A DNA stretch of 64,000 nucleotides from JAZTYK01 sp045636925 (GCA_045636925.1 JAZTYK010000025.1:22897-86896); one strand, 5' to 3'; shown: positions 33,838 through 43,028, numbered from the stretch's first letter. Made by a program: numbers and translations. Notes: a model not told the origin generated them from the sequence alone.

Positions 33838-35549
33838 TGGTCTTCCTCCTTCAGCTGAGAATGATAGATATCCCGGTAAGTCTCCGAGGTATGCATCAAG
33901 GTGTCATGGTCGGCGCAGGCTGTGATCCTGCCGCCCTCCAGCACGGCGATACGATCCGCAGAACGTACCGAAGCGATGCGCTGGGCGATGATGATCTTGG
34001 CGGCATCGGGTCTGGCCTCTGCCAAAGCATCGTAGAACCTGGCCTCGGTCTTCAGATCCAGCGCACTGGTGGAGTCGTCAAAGATCAGCAGATCAGCCTG
34101 CTTTAATACAGCGCGGGAAATGCTGATGCGCTGCTTCTGTCCGCCGGACAACGAGTGACCGCCTTCGGTCACATAGGTTTCATAGCCATAAGGGGTCGCA
34201 CAGATAAAGTCATCGGCCTGGGCGATCTCGGCTGCCGCTTTGATCTCCCAGGGTGTTGCGTCATCCTTACCCCAGCGGATGTTGTCGGCAATGCTGCGGG
34301 TATACAGTTCTGCCTTCTGCAGCACGATGCCGATCTGACTGCGCAAGGCTGTCAGATCATACTCCCGCACATCTACGCCGTTAAAAAGCACCGTACCCTC
34401 GGTGACATCGTAGAATCGGGGAATCAGATTCACCAGACTGGACTTACCGCTGCCGGTAGCGCCCAGAATAGCCAAGGTTTCACCCCGGCGCACCGACAGA
34501 TCCACACCCTCCAACACCGGCTCGCCGGTGTTGGGATAGGCAAAGCTGACACCCCGCAGTTCTGCCACCACCGGGGTCTCCTCACCCTGGGTACGGGTAC
34601 CGCCGGAGAAAGCACGGTCCTGATTCAGCACTTCTTTGATACGGCCAATGGATGCCCGGGCACGGACGAAGTTCTGGAACATAAATGCCAGAAACAGCAC
34701 GCTCTGCAGGATCATGGTAACATAGGTAATGGCTGCAATGATCTCGCCGGTGGTGATATCGCTGCCGCCCTTGATCTGTATGCCGCTGATCAAGATCACC
34801 GACACCACGCAAAGGTTCAAAATCAGGCTCATCAGCGGAGACATAAAGGCCAGCAGCTTGAAGACCTTCAGATAAATGCCGCAAAGGGCATCGTTGGCCT
34901 TTCCAAAGCGGCTGATCTCATAATCTTCCCGCACATAGGCCTTTACCACACGGGCACCGGCAACGTTTTCCTGCATCACGTTATTGACGCCATCCAGTTT
35001 TTCCTGCATGACGGAAAACATGGGTCCGGCCTTCAGCAGAAAGAAGGTTGCCAGCACCAGAATGATGGGCAGCACACATGCCACCACAACCGCAAACTGG
35101 GGTGCCTGCCCATACAGCATCACAATACCACCGATGAACATAAAGCCGCTGCGCACCACACCGCGCATGGACATGGACACCATGTTCTGCACCTGATTGA
35201 CGTCGTTGGTGAGACGAGTCACCAGACTGCCGGTGGAGATTTTATCGGTCTGCTGAAAGGACAGATCCATAATACGGGAAAACAGATCCTTCCGCAGATC
35301 ATTACCAAACTGCTGGGATGCCAGATTGGTAAACACACCGCACAAAATGCCGCATACCGCACCTACCAGCACCAGCAGGATCATGCGAACCCCCACCTGC
35401 AGCACCACATCCATATTACCGGCCAAAGCACCGTTGTCCACGATGTCTGCCATCATATCGGGCTGCAGCAGATCCATGGTGATCTCGCCGATCATAAACA
35501 GCGGTGCCAGCATGCACCATAACCAATATTTCTTCAAATACTTCAGCAT
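33834..35549 (-). CDS. ABC exporter half-transporter with degenerate NBD
   Basis: 571 residues, six membrane helices then an NBD with Walker A GATGSGKSS and signature LSGGQKQR. Walker B reads LLIFDDSTSALD, so Asp replaces the catalytic Glu, and the switch region reads IIIAQRIAS, so Gln replaces the His. This asymmetric degeneration is known from heterodimeric exporters, where this subunit supplies one weak ATP site. It lies one base after the MarR stop, with AAAGGAG upstream, and overlaps its partner by four bases. Confidence 0.92.
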   Translation of the reverse strand: MLKYLKKYWLWCMLAPLFMIGEITMDLLQPDMMADIVDNGALAGNMDVVLQVGVRMILLVLVGAVCGILCGVFTNLASQQFGNDLRKDLFSRIMDLSFQQTDKISTGSLVTRLTNDVNQVQNMVSMSMRGVVRSGFMFIGGIVMLYGQAPQFAVVVACVLPIILVLATFFLLKAGPMFSVMQEKLDGVNNVMQENVAGARVVKAYVREDYEISRFGKANDALCGIYLKVFKLLAFMSPLMSLILNLCVVSVILISGIQIKGGSDITTGEIIAAITYVTMILQSVLFLAFMFQNFVRARASIGRIKEVLNQDRAFSGGTRTQGEETPVVAELRGVSFAYPNTGEPVLEGVDLSVRRGETLAILGATGSGKSSLVNLIPRFYDVTEGTVLFNGVDVREYDLTALRSQIGIVLQKAELYTRSIADNIRWGKDDATPWEIKAAAEIAQADDFICATPYGYETYVTEGGHSLSGGQKQRISISRAVLKQADLLIFDDSTSALDLKTEARFYDALAEARPDAAKIIIAQRIASVRSADRIAVLEGGRITACADHDTLMHTSETYRDIYHSQLKEEDQ

Positions 35550-35550
35550 C

Positions 35551-35976
35551 TCACTGCTCCTTTCTCACGGCTTCATACAGCTGCTCCAGCAAGGCAGCTA
35601 CTTCTTCTTCCTTGCCGGCAGGCAGCGCCATACGCACCTGCGCCTCTGCCTTGCCGATCTCTTCCCGCATACGCAGGGCATATGTAATTCCCTTTTCGGT
35701 AAGATATAGTTTGGCATAGCGCTGATCGTCACTGTCGGTCTCGCGATACACATAATCCTCCCGCAGCATTTCCTTCACCGTCTGGCTGATAGCCGCATAG
35801 GTTTTTTGCGTATGCTCGGAGATTTCCTTTTGGCTTGCACCAGGATTCCGGTGCAAATAGGACAAAATCCGGGCGTAAGGATCGGGAATACCGGCCTCGG
35901 CCGAGATCTTCCGTAGCCGCTCCCGCCAGGCGCGGTCCAGCTGCCGCACCATCAGCATCAAGGGTTTTCCGTTCAT
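35551..35976 (-). CDS. MarR-family transcriptional regulator
   Basis: 141 residues with a winged helix-turn-helix: RILSYLHRNPGASQKEISEHTQKTYAAISQTVKEMLREDYVYRE covers the DNA-binding core, preceded and followed by dimerisation helices. GGGAGG precedes the start. As first gene of the exporter operon it most likely represses it and responds to an exporter substrate. A perfect palindrome in its own promoter (36031-36044) is the candidate operator. Confidence 0.9.
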   Translation of the reverse strand: MNGKPLMLMVRQLDRAWRERLRKISAEAGIPDPYARILSYLHRNPGASQKEISEHTQKTYAAISQTVKEMLREDYVYRETDSDDQRYAKLYLTEKGITYALRMREEIGKAEAQVRMALPAGKEEEVAALLEQLYEAVRKEQ

Positions 35977-36028
35977 AGGTGCCTCCCAAAATCGACAATC
36001 AGTTAATCAATTAATTAATTCCTTAATT

Positions 36029-36057
36029 AGTTTACTGCAGTAAATGCTACTTGTCAA
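36029..36057 (-). promoter_or_regulatory. Promoter of the MarR-ABC operon
   Basis: Minus strand: TTGACA (36052-36057), 17-base spacer, TAAACT (36029-36034). Confidence 0.8.
36031..36044. promoter_or_regulatory. Candidate MarR operator palindrome
   Basis: TTTACTGCAGTAAA is a perfect 14-base palindrome lying across the spacer and -10 box of the promoter, so a bound dimer would block RNA polymerase. A further AT-rich repeat (TTAATCAATTAATTAA and TTAATTAG, 36003-36030) lies between it and the gene. Confidence 0.65.
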
Positions 36058-36062
36058 GTAAA

Positions 36063-36096
36063 AACTGCATCGCCCACGGAACCAGGCGATGCAGTT
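36063..36096 (-). terminator. Terminator of the MATE/small membrane protein operon
   Basis: Minus strand AACTGCATCGCC / GGCGATGCAGTT perfect 12-base stem followed by TTTTT, just upstream of the MarR promoter. Confidence 0.82.
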
Positions 36097-36157
36097 CACA
36101 TATTTTTTATTTGCAACGAAATACGTACTGTTTTTTTGTTCCAAATCTCAAAGCACA

Positions 36158-36466
36158 TCAATGACGCACGGTTTTGATCAGGATACTGACCCATGCCGGA
36201 CACCAAAGGACCAAATGGATGTAACAGGTCTTTTTATCCTTGCGTCCATATTTACGCCAGCTTTGCAGCAGAACAGCTGCAACGATCATCGTCCAGGGGA
36301 GAAAGATCAGCATGCCTGCCAGGGGGTCGGTAAAATACCGTTCTGTCACCATCACGTAAAACAGCAGCATCACCAGCCACGCAATTGCAATGATCCACAG
36401 GCCTACAATGATCCGACCCAGCAGTGCATTCTGTCGGTCAGCCTTGCTTTGCGTTTTTTGTTTCAT
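36158..36466 (-). CDS. Small membrane protein of unknown function
   Basis: 102 residues with a basic N-terminus and hydrophobic segments at about 17-41, 49-68 and, weaker, 82-98. I do not recognise the family. The start overlaps the stop of the MATE gene (ATGA), so it is translationally coupled and may assist or accompany that exporter. Confidence 0.65.
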   Translation of the reverse strand: MKQKTQSKADRQNALLGRIIVGLWIIAIAWLVMLLFYVMVTERYFTDPLAGMLIFLPWTMIVAAVLLQSWRKYGRKDKKTCYIHLVLWCPAWVSILIKTVRH

Positions 36467-37824
36467 TGCACATCCTCGCTTTCATCCGGCAAATACCGAA
36501 CCGCGTGATAATAGCACAGTCCCAGATAAATGGCGGCGCCCACCCAAGCGCCTACTTCGGCGCCAAATACGCCGTAAATATAGCCGGTAGCTGCCACCAC
36601 AAGAGCCAAACCCACGCGGGTGATAAACTCGATGATACCGGATACCATGGAGATCATGGCATTGCCCATCCCCTGCAGCGCCGCCTGATAAACATGCAGC
36701 AGATACAGTGCCGGCAGACATGCCGCCATGGCGCACAGATACCAATAGGCCACATCTCCTGCAACCTTTGCCAGTTCCGGGGTTTCGGTAGAGATAAACA
36801 GCATGGTAATGGGGCGGCCGAAGACCACCATCACCAGCGCAATGGCTGCCGCAGTCACCAGACTCAGAACCACCGCGGAACGCATGCCGCGGCGAATGCG
36901 CTTATTCTTTCCTGCGCCGTAGTTCTGCCCCACATAGGTGGTAACGGCATAGCCGTAGGAAATCGCGGCGATCTCCAGCACGCCGTAAAGCTTGTTGGTA
37001 GCGGTAAAGCCGGCAATAAAGCTCATGCCAAAGCCATTGACCACCGCCTGAATGCCCATGCCGCCCAGGGCAATGATGGTGTTTTTTCCTGCCACCGGAA
37101 GACCCATGCCCAACAAATCACGGCTGCGGGCAACATCGTGCCGCATCTGGCTTCTGTTAAAATGCAGCACCGGCGTTTTCCAAATGCGCCATGTGCACAA
37201 AAGGCCGGAAAGGCACTGGGCAACGACCGTCGCGACGGCCGCACCGGCAATACCCCAGCCCAACACAAATACCACCAGACAGTCCAGTACAATGTTTGTA
37301 GCAGCCGCTGTCATCATGGCCACCAGCGGTGTTTTGCTGTCACCGATGGCACGCAGGACAGAAGCGCAGAAATTGTAAAATACCATGGCAGGCATACCCG
37401 CCATAATAATGCGGATATAGGTGCTTGCCATGCCGGTCAGATCTGCGGGCACACGCAAAAGCTGCAAGAACAGCGGAAGTCCCAGTTGTCCCAGCATGGT
37501 GCAGGCCAGCGCGATGAGAATACTGAGTCTTGCGGATTGCCCGATGCAATCCTGCAGTCCCTGACCGTCTCCCTCGCCGTACTTTTGCGCCATACGGACA
37601 GAAAATCCCTGTGTAAGGCCCTGGGCAATACCCAGCATCAGCCAGCCAAGCCAGTCCACCGTGCCGATGGCTGCAAGAGCATCCATGCCCACGCCCTGAC
37701 CTACGATGGCGGTATCCACCACGGTATATAATTGCTGGAACACATTGCCCAGCATCAGCGGAATGGCAAAACGCACCAGCAGACCCATGGGCTTCCCCCG
37801 GGTCATGTTTAAGGTTTTATGCAT
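36463..37824 (-). CDS. MATE-family efflux transporter
   Basis: 453 residues from ATG 37824 (GGGAGG upstream; an ATG 13 codons earlier lacks this). Twelve hydrophobic helices in two repeats, with the MATE start pattern LLVRFAIPLMLGNVFQQLYTVVDTAIVGQ and the mirror NTIIALGGMGIQAVVNGFG. Probable cation-coupled drug or metabolite exporter. A small membrane protein gene is coupled to its 3' end. No regulator is adjacent. Confidence 0.9.
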   Translation of the reverse strand: MHKTLNMTRGKPMGLLVRFAIPLMLGNVFQQLYTVVDTAIVGQGVGMDALAAIGTVDWLGWLMLGIAQGLTQGFSVRMAQKYGEGDGQGLQDCIGQSARLSILIALACTMLGQLGLPLFLQLLRVPADLTGMASTYIRIIMAGMPAMVFYNFCASVLRAIGDSKTPLVAMMTAAATNIVLDCLVVFVLGWGIAGAAVATVVAQCLSGLLCTWRIWKTPVLHFNRSQMRHDVARSRDLLGMGLPVAGKNTIIALGGMGIQAVVNGFGMSFIAGFTATNKLYGVLEIAAISYGYAVTTYVGQNYGAGKNKRIRRGMRSAVVLSLVTAAAIALVMVVFGRPITMLFISTETPELAKVAGDVAYWYLCAMAACLPALYLLHVYQAALQGMGNAMISMVSGIIEFITRVGLALVVAATGYIYGVFGAEVGAWVGAAIYLGLCYYHAVRYLPDESEDVQ

Positions 37825-37956
37825 GGCGCGCCTCCCTTCCTTCGACATTGTTCGCCTGCACATTATAGCATAAGCACAGGGAAAATGGAAGTGTCCCGTC
37901 TGTTGAGCGCGCCGGATATTTCACAGATTGTTCACCTGCCTGCGCCCTTTCTGCCC

Positions 37957-37985
37957 TTGTGAAAACTCTCGCACAGCGATATAAT
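37957..37985 (+). promoter_or_regulatory. Promoter of the alpha/beta hydrolase gene
   Basis: TTGTGA, 17-base spacer, consensus TATAAT (37980-37985); GGAGGAGGTGAG follows and ATG is at 38014. Confidence 0.75.
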
Positions 37986-38013
37986 GAATGCAGCATTGGA
38001 GGAGGTGAGCACC

Positions 38014-38985
38014 ATGGAGCATATTGGGATGATACTGGGCATCTGCGGCGGAATATTGGCGCTGGTGCTTTGTCTGCTTTTGGTATGCTTCTTCTTGGTG
38101 TTTTATATTCCCACCCGACATCCCGAAAAAGACCCCTACCCCGTGCCCCAAGGCAAGCCTTATGAGCCGTATCACGAAAAGATGCGGGAATGGCTGAAGG
38201 CCGTTGATACCCTTCCGCGGGAGCAGGTATCCATCACTTCCTTTGACGGCTTGACCCTGCGGGGCTTATACTTTGAACAGGCACCCGACGCGCCCACCGA
38301 GCTGATGTTTCACGGATACCGGGGCTCTGCCCGCCGGGATCTGGCCGGCGGTGTCATCCGTCGCATGGCGCTAGGGCACAATGTGATCCTCATCGACCAG
38401 CGCGCCGGCGGCGCAAGCGACGGACACATTACCACCTTTGGCATACGGGAGAGCCGCGATTGCCTGTGCTGGGTGGATTATGCCGTACAGCGTTTCGGCC
38501 CCCACTGCAAGCTGATCCTCACCGGCATCTCCATGGGTGCTTCTACGGTGCTGATGGCAGCGGGCAATCCCCTGCCGCCCCAGGTGGTGGGTGTGCTGGC
38601 CGATTGCGGCTACACCTCTGCCCGGGACATCATGTATCATGTGATGCAGCAGCTGCGCCTGCCCCCGGCTTTGCTGTATCCGCTGATCCGTCTTTCCGGA
38701 CGGCTGTTTGGCGGCTTTGACATTGAAGACGCCGTTCCTCACAAGGCGCTGATGCAGTGCACCGTTCCTGTGATCTTTTACCACGGCGAAGACGATGCCT
38801 TTGTCCCCTGCCGCATGAGCCTGGAAAATTACGATGCCTGCGCCGCGCCCAAACGGCTGCACCTGACTCCCGGCGCTGGACACGGCATGAGCTATCCCAC
38901 AGATCCCGAGAGCTATATCGCCGCTCTGCGGGAGATGCGGATATTGTGGGGCATAGATACATCCCGGATGCAAGAAATCAAATAA
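38014..38985 (+). CDS. Membrane-anchored alpha/beta hydrolase
   Basis: 323 residues from ATG 38014; an in-frame ATG ten codons upstream would overlap the ribosome site. An N-terminal hydrophobic helix (about 5-30) is followed by an alpha/beta hydrolase domain: the oxyanion stretch MFHGYRGSARRD, the nucleophile elbow GISMGAS, a late Asp in FYHGEDDAFVP, and the catalytic His in PGAGHGMSY. Resembles YqkD/BAAT-type esterases. Substrate unknown. Confidence 0.85.
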   Translation: MEHIGMILGICGGILALVLCLLLVCFFLVFYIPTRHPEKDPYPVPQGKPYEPYHEKMREWLKAVDTLPREQVSITSFDGLTLRGLYFEQAPDAPTELMFHGYRGSARRDLAGGVIRRMALGHNVILIDQRAGGASDGHITTFGIRESRDCLCWVDYAVQRFGPHCKLILTGISMGASTVLMAAGNPLPPQVVGVLADCGYTSARDIMYHVMQQLRLPPALLYPLIRLSGRLFGGFDIEDAVPHKALMQCTVPVIFYHGEDDAFVPCRMSLENYDACAAPKRLHLTPGAGHGMSYPTDPESYIAALREMRILWGIDTSRMQEIK

Positions 38986-38986
38986 C

Positions 38987-39022
38987 AAATCCCCATTTCT
39001 GCCTTGCAGAAATGGGGATTTT
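38987..39022. terminator. Bidirectional terminator
   Basis: AAATCCCCATTTCTGC / GCAGAAATGGGGATTTT between converging hydrolase and MATE genes. Confidence 0.88.
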
Positions 39023-39029
39023 CGCTTGT

Positions 39030-40424
39030 TTAGTCAGAAACTGCTTTCGCTTGTTTTTCCTTCTCTTTTTTCGTCAGCATGGGCCAGACCGTGCACATCA
39101 TAGTAACGAAGCTGGCCGTTCCGCCAATCAGGTTGGACACCGGCTCTGCCAAAAAGACACCGTCTACGCCAAGACCGCCTACATGCGGCAGCAGCAGGGT
39201 CAGGGGGAATACGATAAAAGCCTTGCGCAGCAGGGAGAAGAACACCGCATGGCGGGATTTACCCAGTGCCACAAAGGTGCTTTGTCCCGCAAACTGCATG
39301 GACATAAAGAAGAACCCGAAGAAATACAACTGCATGGAATGGACACCCACTTCCCGCAGGGCGGGATCGCTGCTGAACAGCGAGATCAAAAACTCGGGAT
39401 TTGCCAGCACCCAGATCCAGCACAGCACGGTAACGACTGTGCCGGTAATGGCGGTAAAGACAATACCCTTTTGCACCCGCTTATATTCCCGCGCACCGTA
39501 ATTAAAACTCAGCACCGGCTGCGCGCCGTGGGTCAGACCGGTGACCGGCAGACTGAAAATCTCGCGCACCGAATTGATAACGGTCATGACACCAATGTAC
39601 AAATCGCCGCCCCAGTTTCGCAGGGTGGCATTGCAGGTCACCTGCACCAGACAGTTGGTGCCCGACATAATAAAGCCCGGCAGACCCAGACTGACGATCT
39701 CTCGCAGCAACTTGCCATCCAGTGCCATCTTTGCTTTCTGCAGCCGGAGCAGCGCCCGCTTGCCGGTGAGAAACAGCATGACCCAGGTGCAGGACACCGT
39801 TTGCGAGATGACGGTGGCCAACGCCGCGCCTTTCACGCCCATCTCCAGTGCAAAAATAAAGATGGGGTCTAAGATCACGTTCAGCACCGCACCGATGATG
39901 ATGGTCAGCATACCCATGCGGGGAAAGCCCTGGGCATTGATAAATCCGTTCATACCGGTACTCAGCATGGCAAACAGCGTGCCTGCCAGATAAATCTGCA
40001 GGTATGCGTTTGCGTATCCGTAAGTGGCATCACTGGCGCCAAACAAATACAAAATCGGCTTTTTGAATGTGTATCCGCACACCATCAGCACCACAGCCAT
40101 GATGCAAAGCATCACAAAGGTGTTGTTCATAATTATTTCTGCCCGATCTTTTTCTCCCGCGCCTCGGGCAATGGAGAAAAGGGGTGTGCCGCCGGTGGAA
40201 AACAAATTACAAAATGCCGTGATCAGCGCAACAATGGGAAAAATCAGACCCACACCGGTGAGCGCCAGACTGGATGCGCCGGGCAAATGCCCCAGATAGA
40301 TGCGGTCTACCACATTGTACAGCAGCTGTACCGACTGTGCGATGGTCAAGGGAATGGCCTGGCGAAGGATATTCCGCCACATTGCTCCCTTGGAAAAATC
40401 ATTGCGTATGGCTGTTTCTGCCAT
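39030..40424 (-). CDS. MATE-family efflux transporter (MepA-like)
   Basis: 464 residues, twelve helices. The first repeat opens with ILRQAIPLTIAQSVQLLYNVVDRIYLGH and the second with EIVSLGLPGFIMSGTNCLVQV, both MATE signatures; it is closer to the MepA/DinF group than the MATE protein at 36463. Followed after 21 bases (in the other direction, upstream) by msrA, so it may be the last gene of a transcript HD protein-msrA-MATE. Confidence 0.88.
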   Translation of the reverse strand: MAETAIRNDFSKGAMWRNILRQAIPLTIAQSVQLLYNVVDRIYLGHLPGASSLALTGVGLIFPIVALITAFCNLFSTGGTPLFSIARGAGEKDRAEIIMNNTFVMLCIMAVVLMVCGYTFKKPILYLFGASDATYGYANAYLQIYLAGTLFAMLSTGMNGFINAQGFPRMGMLTIIIGAVLNVILDPIFIFALEMGVKGAALATVISQTVSCTWVMLFLTGKRALLRLQKAKMALDGKLLREIVSLGLPGFIMSGTNCLVQVTCNATLRNWGGDLYIGVMTVINSVREIFSLPVTGLTHGAQPVLSFNYGAREYKRVQKGIVFTAITGTVVTVLCWIWVLANPEFLISLFSSDPALREVGVHSMQLYFFGFFFMSMQFAGQSTFVALGKSRHAVFFSLLRKAFIVFPLTLLLPHVGGLGVDGVFLAEPVSNLIGGTASFVTMMCTVWPMLTKKEKEKQAKAVSD

Positions 40425-40445
40425 AAAAGAGATTCGCCTTCTTTC

Positions 40446-40955
40446 TTATGCCTCTGTGTCCTGCAGACGAAGTCTGCCGGAATCGATAAGTTCCTGCCGG
40501 AACTCCTCCGGATGCTTCAGGTAATAGTCCTGATGCTCCTCTTCCGCGGGGTAAAATGCCAGAAAGGGCTCTATGCTGATGCAGACCGGTTGTCCGGCGC
40601 TTTCCTCCAGCGCACGGATCTGCGCCAGCGCTTCCTCTCGCTGCTCATGGGACAGTGCATACACCGCCAAGGTGTAGGAATGCCCACGGTCGATAAACTG
40701 ACCACCGCCGTCAAAGGGATTTACTTCCCGCAGGAAGGTGGCAAACAGTTCTGCAAAAGAAACCTGCGCTGGGTCAAACTCGATGCGAATGGTCTCGCGG
40801 TGACCGGTGTTCTGATTTTTTACATCCAGATAAGCAGGATTTACCTCATCACCGCCGGAATAGCCGCTGACCACATCGGACACGCCGGGCATTTCTTTGA
40901 ACACAGGGGTGATGCACCAAAAGCATCCGCCCGCAAAATATGCTGTCTCTAACAT
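40446..40955 (-). CDS. msrA: Peptide methionine-(S)-sulfoxide reductase
   Basis: 169 residues, single MsrA domain. AGGCFWC at residues 8-14 holds the catalytic Cys 11 and a neighbour Cys 14; VVSGYSGGDEVNPAYLDV, GHRETIRIEFDP and the C-terminal YYLKHPE complete it. Repairs oxidised Met in proteins. Five bases separate it from the preceding HD-domain gene. Confidence 0.95.
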   Translation of the reverse strand: MLETAYFAGGCFWCITPVFKEMPGVSDVVSGYSGGDEVNPAYLDVKNQNTGHRETIRIEFDPAQVSFAELFATFLREVNPFDGGGQFIDRGHSYTLAVYALSHEQREEALAQIRALEESAGQPVCISIEPFLAFYPAEEEHQDYYLKHPEEFRQELIDSGRLRLQDTEA

Positions 40956-40960
40956 ATCTC

Positions 40961-41395
40961 TTATTCCTGATCCAGCAGCAGCTGCATGGCCTGCAGGTAC
41001 TTTTCCCGTCTGGTCAACACCTGTTCAGTGACTTCGTCCATGCGGGACAAATCACTATTATGCCGCAGATCCGCCAGCTTGACAGCCGCCGCCACGGGAT
41101 TCTTTTTCACTTCCCGCACATAGTCCATGTAGGGCACAGCATCATCATGCGTCAGCAGGCGCAGGGCATCCAGCACCACGGGCGGAAAGCCCATTTCTAT
41201 AAGATCCGCAAAGGTATATTCGGTATCCTCCACCACATCGTGCAGCAGCGCTACCGTAGTCGTTACCTCGTCCTGCATCTGCTCTGCCAAATGAAAGGGA
41301 TGGAAAACATAGGGCATCCCGCTTTTGTCTGTCTGCGCTTTATGTGCATCAAAGCAAAGTTTCAGTGCCTTTTTTGTCATAGGCGTATAGATCAT
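40961..41395 (-). CDS. Small HD-domain (p)ppGpp hydrolase-like protein
   Basis: 144 residues from ATG 41395 (GGAAGG upstream; a longer frame lacks a site). The whole protein is the HD hydrolase half of RelA/SpoT: HPFHLAEQM, LLHDVVEDTEYTFADL (the HD metal pair with EDT), and VKLADLRHNSDLSR. No synthetase or regulatory domain. Most similar in layout to small alarmone hydrolases (SAH/Mesh1). It may degrade (p)ppGpp or a related nucleotide such as NADPH phosphate; not decidable from sequence. Confidence 0.85.
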   Translation of the reverse strand: MIYTPMTKKALKLCFDAHKAQTDKSGMPYVFHPFHLAEQMQDEVTTTVALLHDVVEDTEYTFADLIEMGFPPVVLDALRLLTHDDAVPYMDYVREVKKNPVAAAVKLADLRHNSDLSRMDEVTEQVLTRREKYLQAMQLLLDQE

Positions 41396-41475
41396 GTCGA
41401 TATCCTTCCTTTCAGCACGCAATATGTATAGTATACTCCAACCGTTCCTTCCTTTCAAGGGGTACGCAACATCCA

Positions 41476-41511
41476 AAAGCCCCGCTTGCGATCACGCACA
41501 AGCGGGGCTTT
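41476..41511 (-). terminator. Terminator of the FAD oxidoreductase gene
   Basis: AAAGCCCCGCTTG / CAAGCGGGGCTTT perfect 13-base stem just after the oxidoreductase stop. Confidence 0.85.
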
Positions 41512-41515
41512 CTGC

Positions 41516-42889
41516 TTATTGAATTGTGTCTGCAATATGGCGCGCCACATGAACGCCGCTGGCAGAAGCGTGGGACAGCGAGTGAGTGATACCGCTGCCG
41601 TCACCAATGATATACAGGCCTGCATACTTGGTCTGCAGCTGTTCATCCACCGCTACCTCCATGTTGTAGAACTTAACCTCTACACCATAAAGCAGGGTGT
41701 CATCATTGGCAGTACCGGGTGCTACCTTGTCCAGCGCATAGATCATCTCGATGATTCCGTCCAGAATTCGTTTGGGCAGCACCAAGCTCAGGTCACCGGG
41801 GGTTGCGTTCATGGTAGGCGTGATAAAGGCCTCTTCGATGCGGCTGGGGGTGGAACGGCGGCCACGAATCAGATCGCCAAAGCGCTGCACGATCACGCCG
41901 CCGCCCAGCATATTGCTGAGCCGGGCAATGCTTTCGCCATACCCGTTGGAATCCTTAAAGGGCTCGGAGAAATGCTTGGCCACCAGAAGCGCAAAGTTGG
42001 TGTTTTTTGTCTGCTTGGCAGGATCTTCATAGCTGTGACCGTTCACCGTGATGATGCCGTTGGTGTTTTCGCTGACCACGGCACCTTTGGGATTCATACA
42101 GAATGTGCGCACTTTGTCCCCATACTTTTCGGTACGGTATACGATCTTGCTTTCGTACAGTTCATCGGTCAGATGGGCAAATACCACGGCAGGCAGCTCT
42201 ACTCGCACACCGATGTCCACGCGGTTGGACTTGGTGGGAATATCCAGCTCTCGGCACACGGTCTCCATCCATTTGCTGCCGCTGCGTCCCACAGAAATGA
42301 TGCACTGGCGGCCTTGGTACTGGGCATCCTTGCACTTGACCAAATAGCCTTCTTCCGTCACAGCCACCGTTTGCACCGGGGTGTCAAAGAAGAACTGCAC
42401 CTTGTCCTGCAGATACGCATACAGATTCTCCAGCACCACATAATTGATATCTGTGCCCAGATGGCGCACCGATGCGTCCAGCAAATGCAGGTTGTTTTGA
42501 ATGCAGATGGTCTTGAATCGGGTGCCGGCAGTGGAGTACAGCTTGGTGCCCTCGCCGCCATAACGCATATTGATCTCATCCACATAATGCATCAGATCCA
42601 GCGCCCGCTTTTTACCGATATACTCATATAATGTACCGCCAAACTCATTGGTGATATTATACTTGCCGTCAGAAAACGCGCCTGCACCGCCAAAACCGCT
42701 CATGATGCTGCAGCTCTTGCAGTTTACACAGCTCTTGATCTTTTCTCCGTCAATGGGGCAGCGGCGCTGATGCAAGGCGTGCCCCGCCTCAAACACTGCT
42801 ACCTTCAGCTCCGGTTTCTTCTGCATCAGCTCGTAAGCGGCAAAAATACCGCCGGGACCGGCGCCGATAATCATTACATCATATTTCAT
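41516..42889 (-). CDS. FAD-dependent oxidoreductase with cysteine cluster
   Basis: 457 residues. An N-terminal dinucleotide fold GAGPGGIFAAYEL (8-20) and a C-terminal GLYIIGDGSGITHSLSHAS that closes the FAD site. Between residues about 44 and 61 lies C-x9-C-x2-C-x2-C followed by IMSGFGGAGAFSDGKYN; this Cys group could hold an iron-sulfur cluster or a redox disulfide. The protein belongs to the NAD(P)/FAD-dependent oxidoreductases annotated as uncharacterised flavoproteins (HI0933/YhiN-like relatives). Single gene with its own promoter and terminator. Confidence 0.8.
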   Translation of the reverse strand: MKYDVMIIGAGPGGIFAAYELMQKKPELKVAVFEAGHALHQRRCPIDGEKIKSCVNCKSCSIMSGFGGAGAFSDGKYNITNEFGGTLYEYIGKKRALDLMHYVDEINMRYGGEGTKLYSTAGTRFKTICIQNNLHLLDASVRHLGTDINYVVLENLYAYLQDKVQFFFDTPVQTVAVTEEGYLVKCKDAQYQGRQCIISVGRSGSKWMETVCRELDIPTKSNRVDIGVRVELPAVVFAHLTDELYESKIVYRTEKYGDKVRTFCMNPKGAVVSENTNGIITVNGHSYEDPAKQTKNTNFALLVAKHFSEPFKDSNGYGESIARLSNMLGGGVIVQRFGDLIRGRRSTPSRIEEAFITPTMNATPGDLSLVLPKRILDGIIEMIYALDKVAPGTANDDTLLYGVEVKFYNMEVAVDEQLQTKYAGLYIIGDGSGITHSLSHASASGVHVARHIADTIQ

Positions 42890-43000
42890 AGGGTCTCCTT
42901 TTCAGGCAAATCGCCTGTTTTACCAATCAACATCTTCTTGTGAAAAGGCCTTCTCATGCTTTCGCAACAACTTGCGTGGCAGCCTCTTTCTCTATGTTAC

Positions 43001-43028
43001 ATTATACCATTTCTTTTCATTTCTTCAA
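43001..43028 (-). promoter_or_regulatory. Promoter of the FAD oxidoreductase gene
   Basis: Minus strand TTGAAG (43023-43028), 16 bases, TATAAT (43001-43006). Confidence 0.65.

Noticed and set aside
32011..33858. 615-codon plus-strand frame opposite the ABC exporter
   Set aside because: Antisense shadow, His/Gln-rich, no ribosome site.
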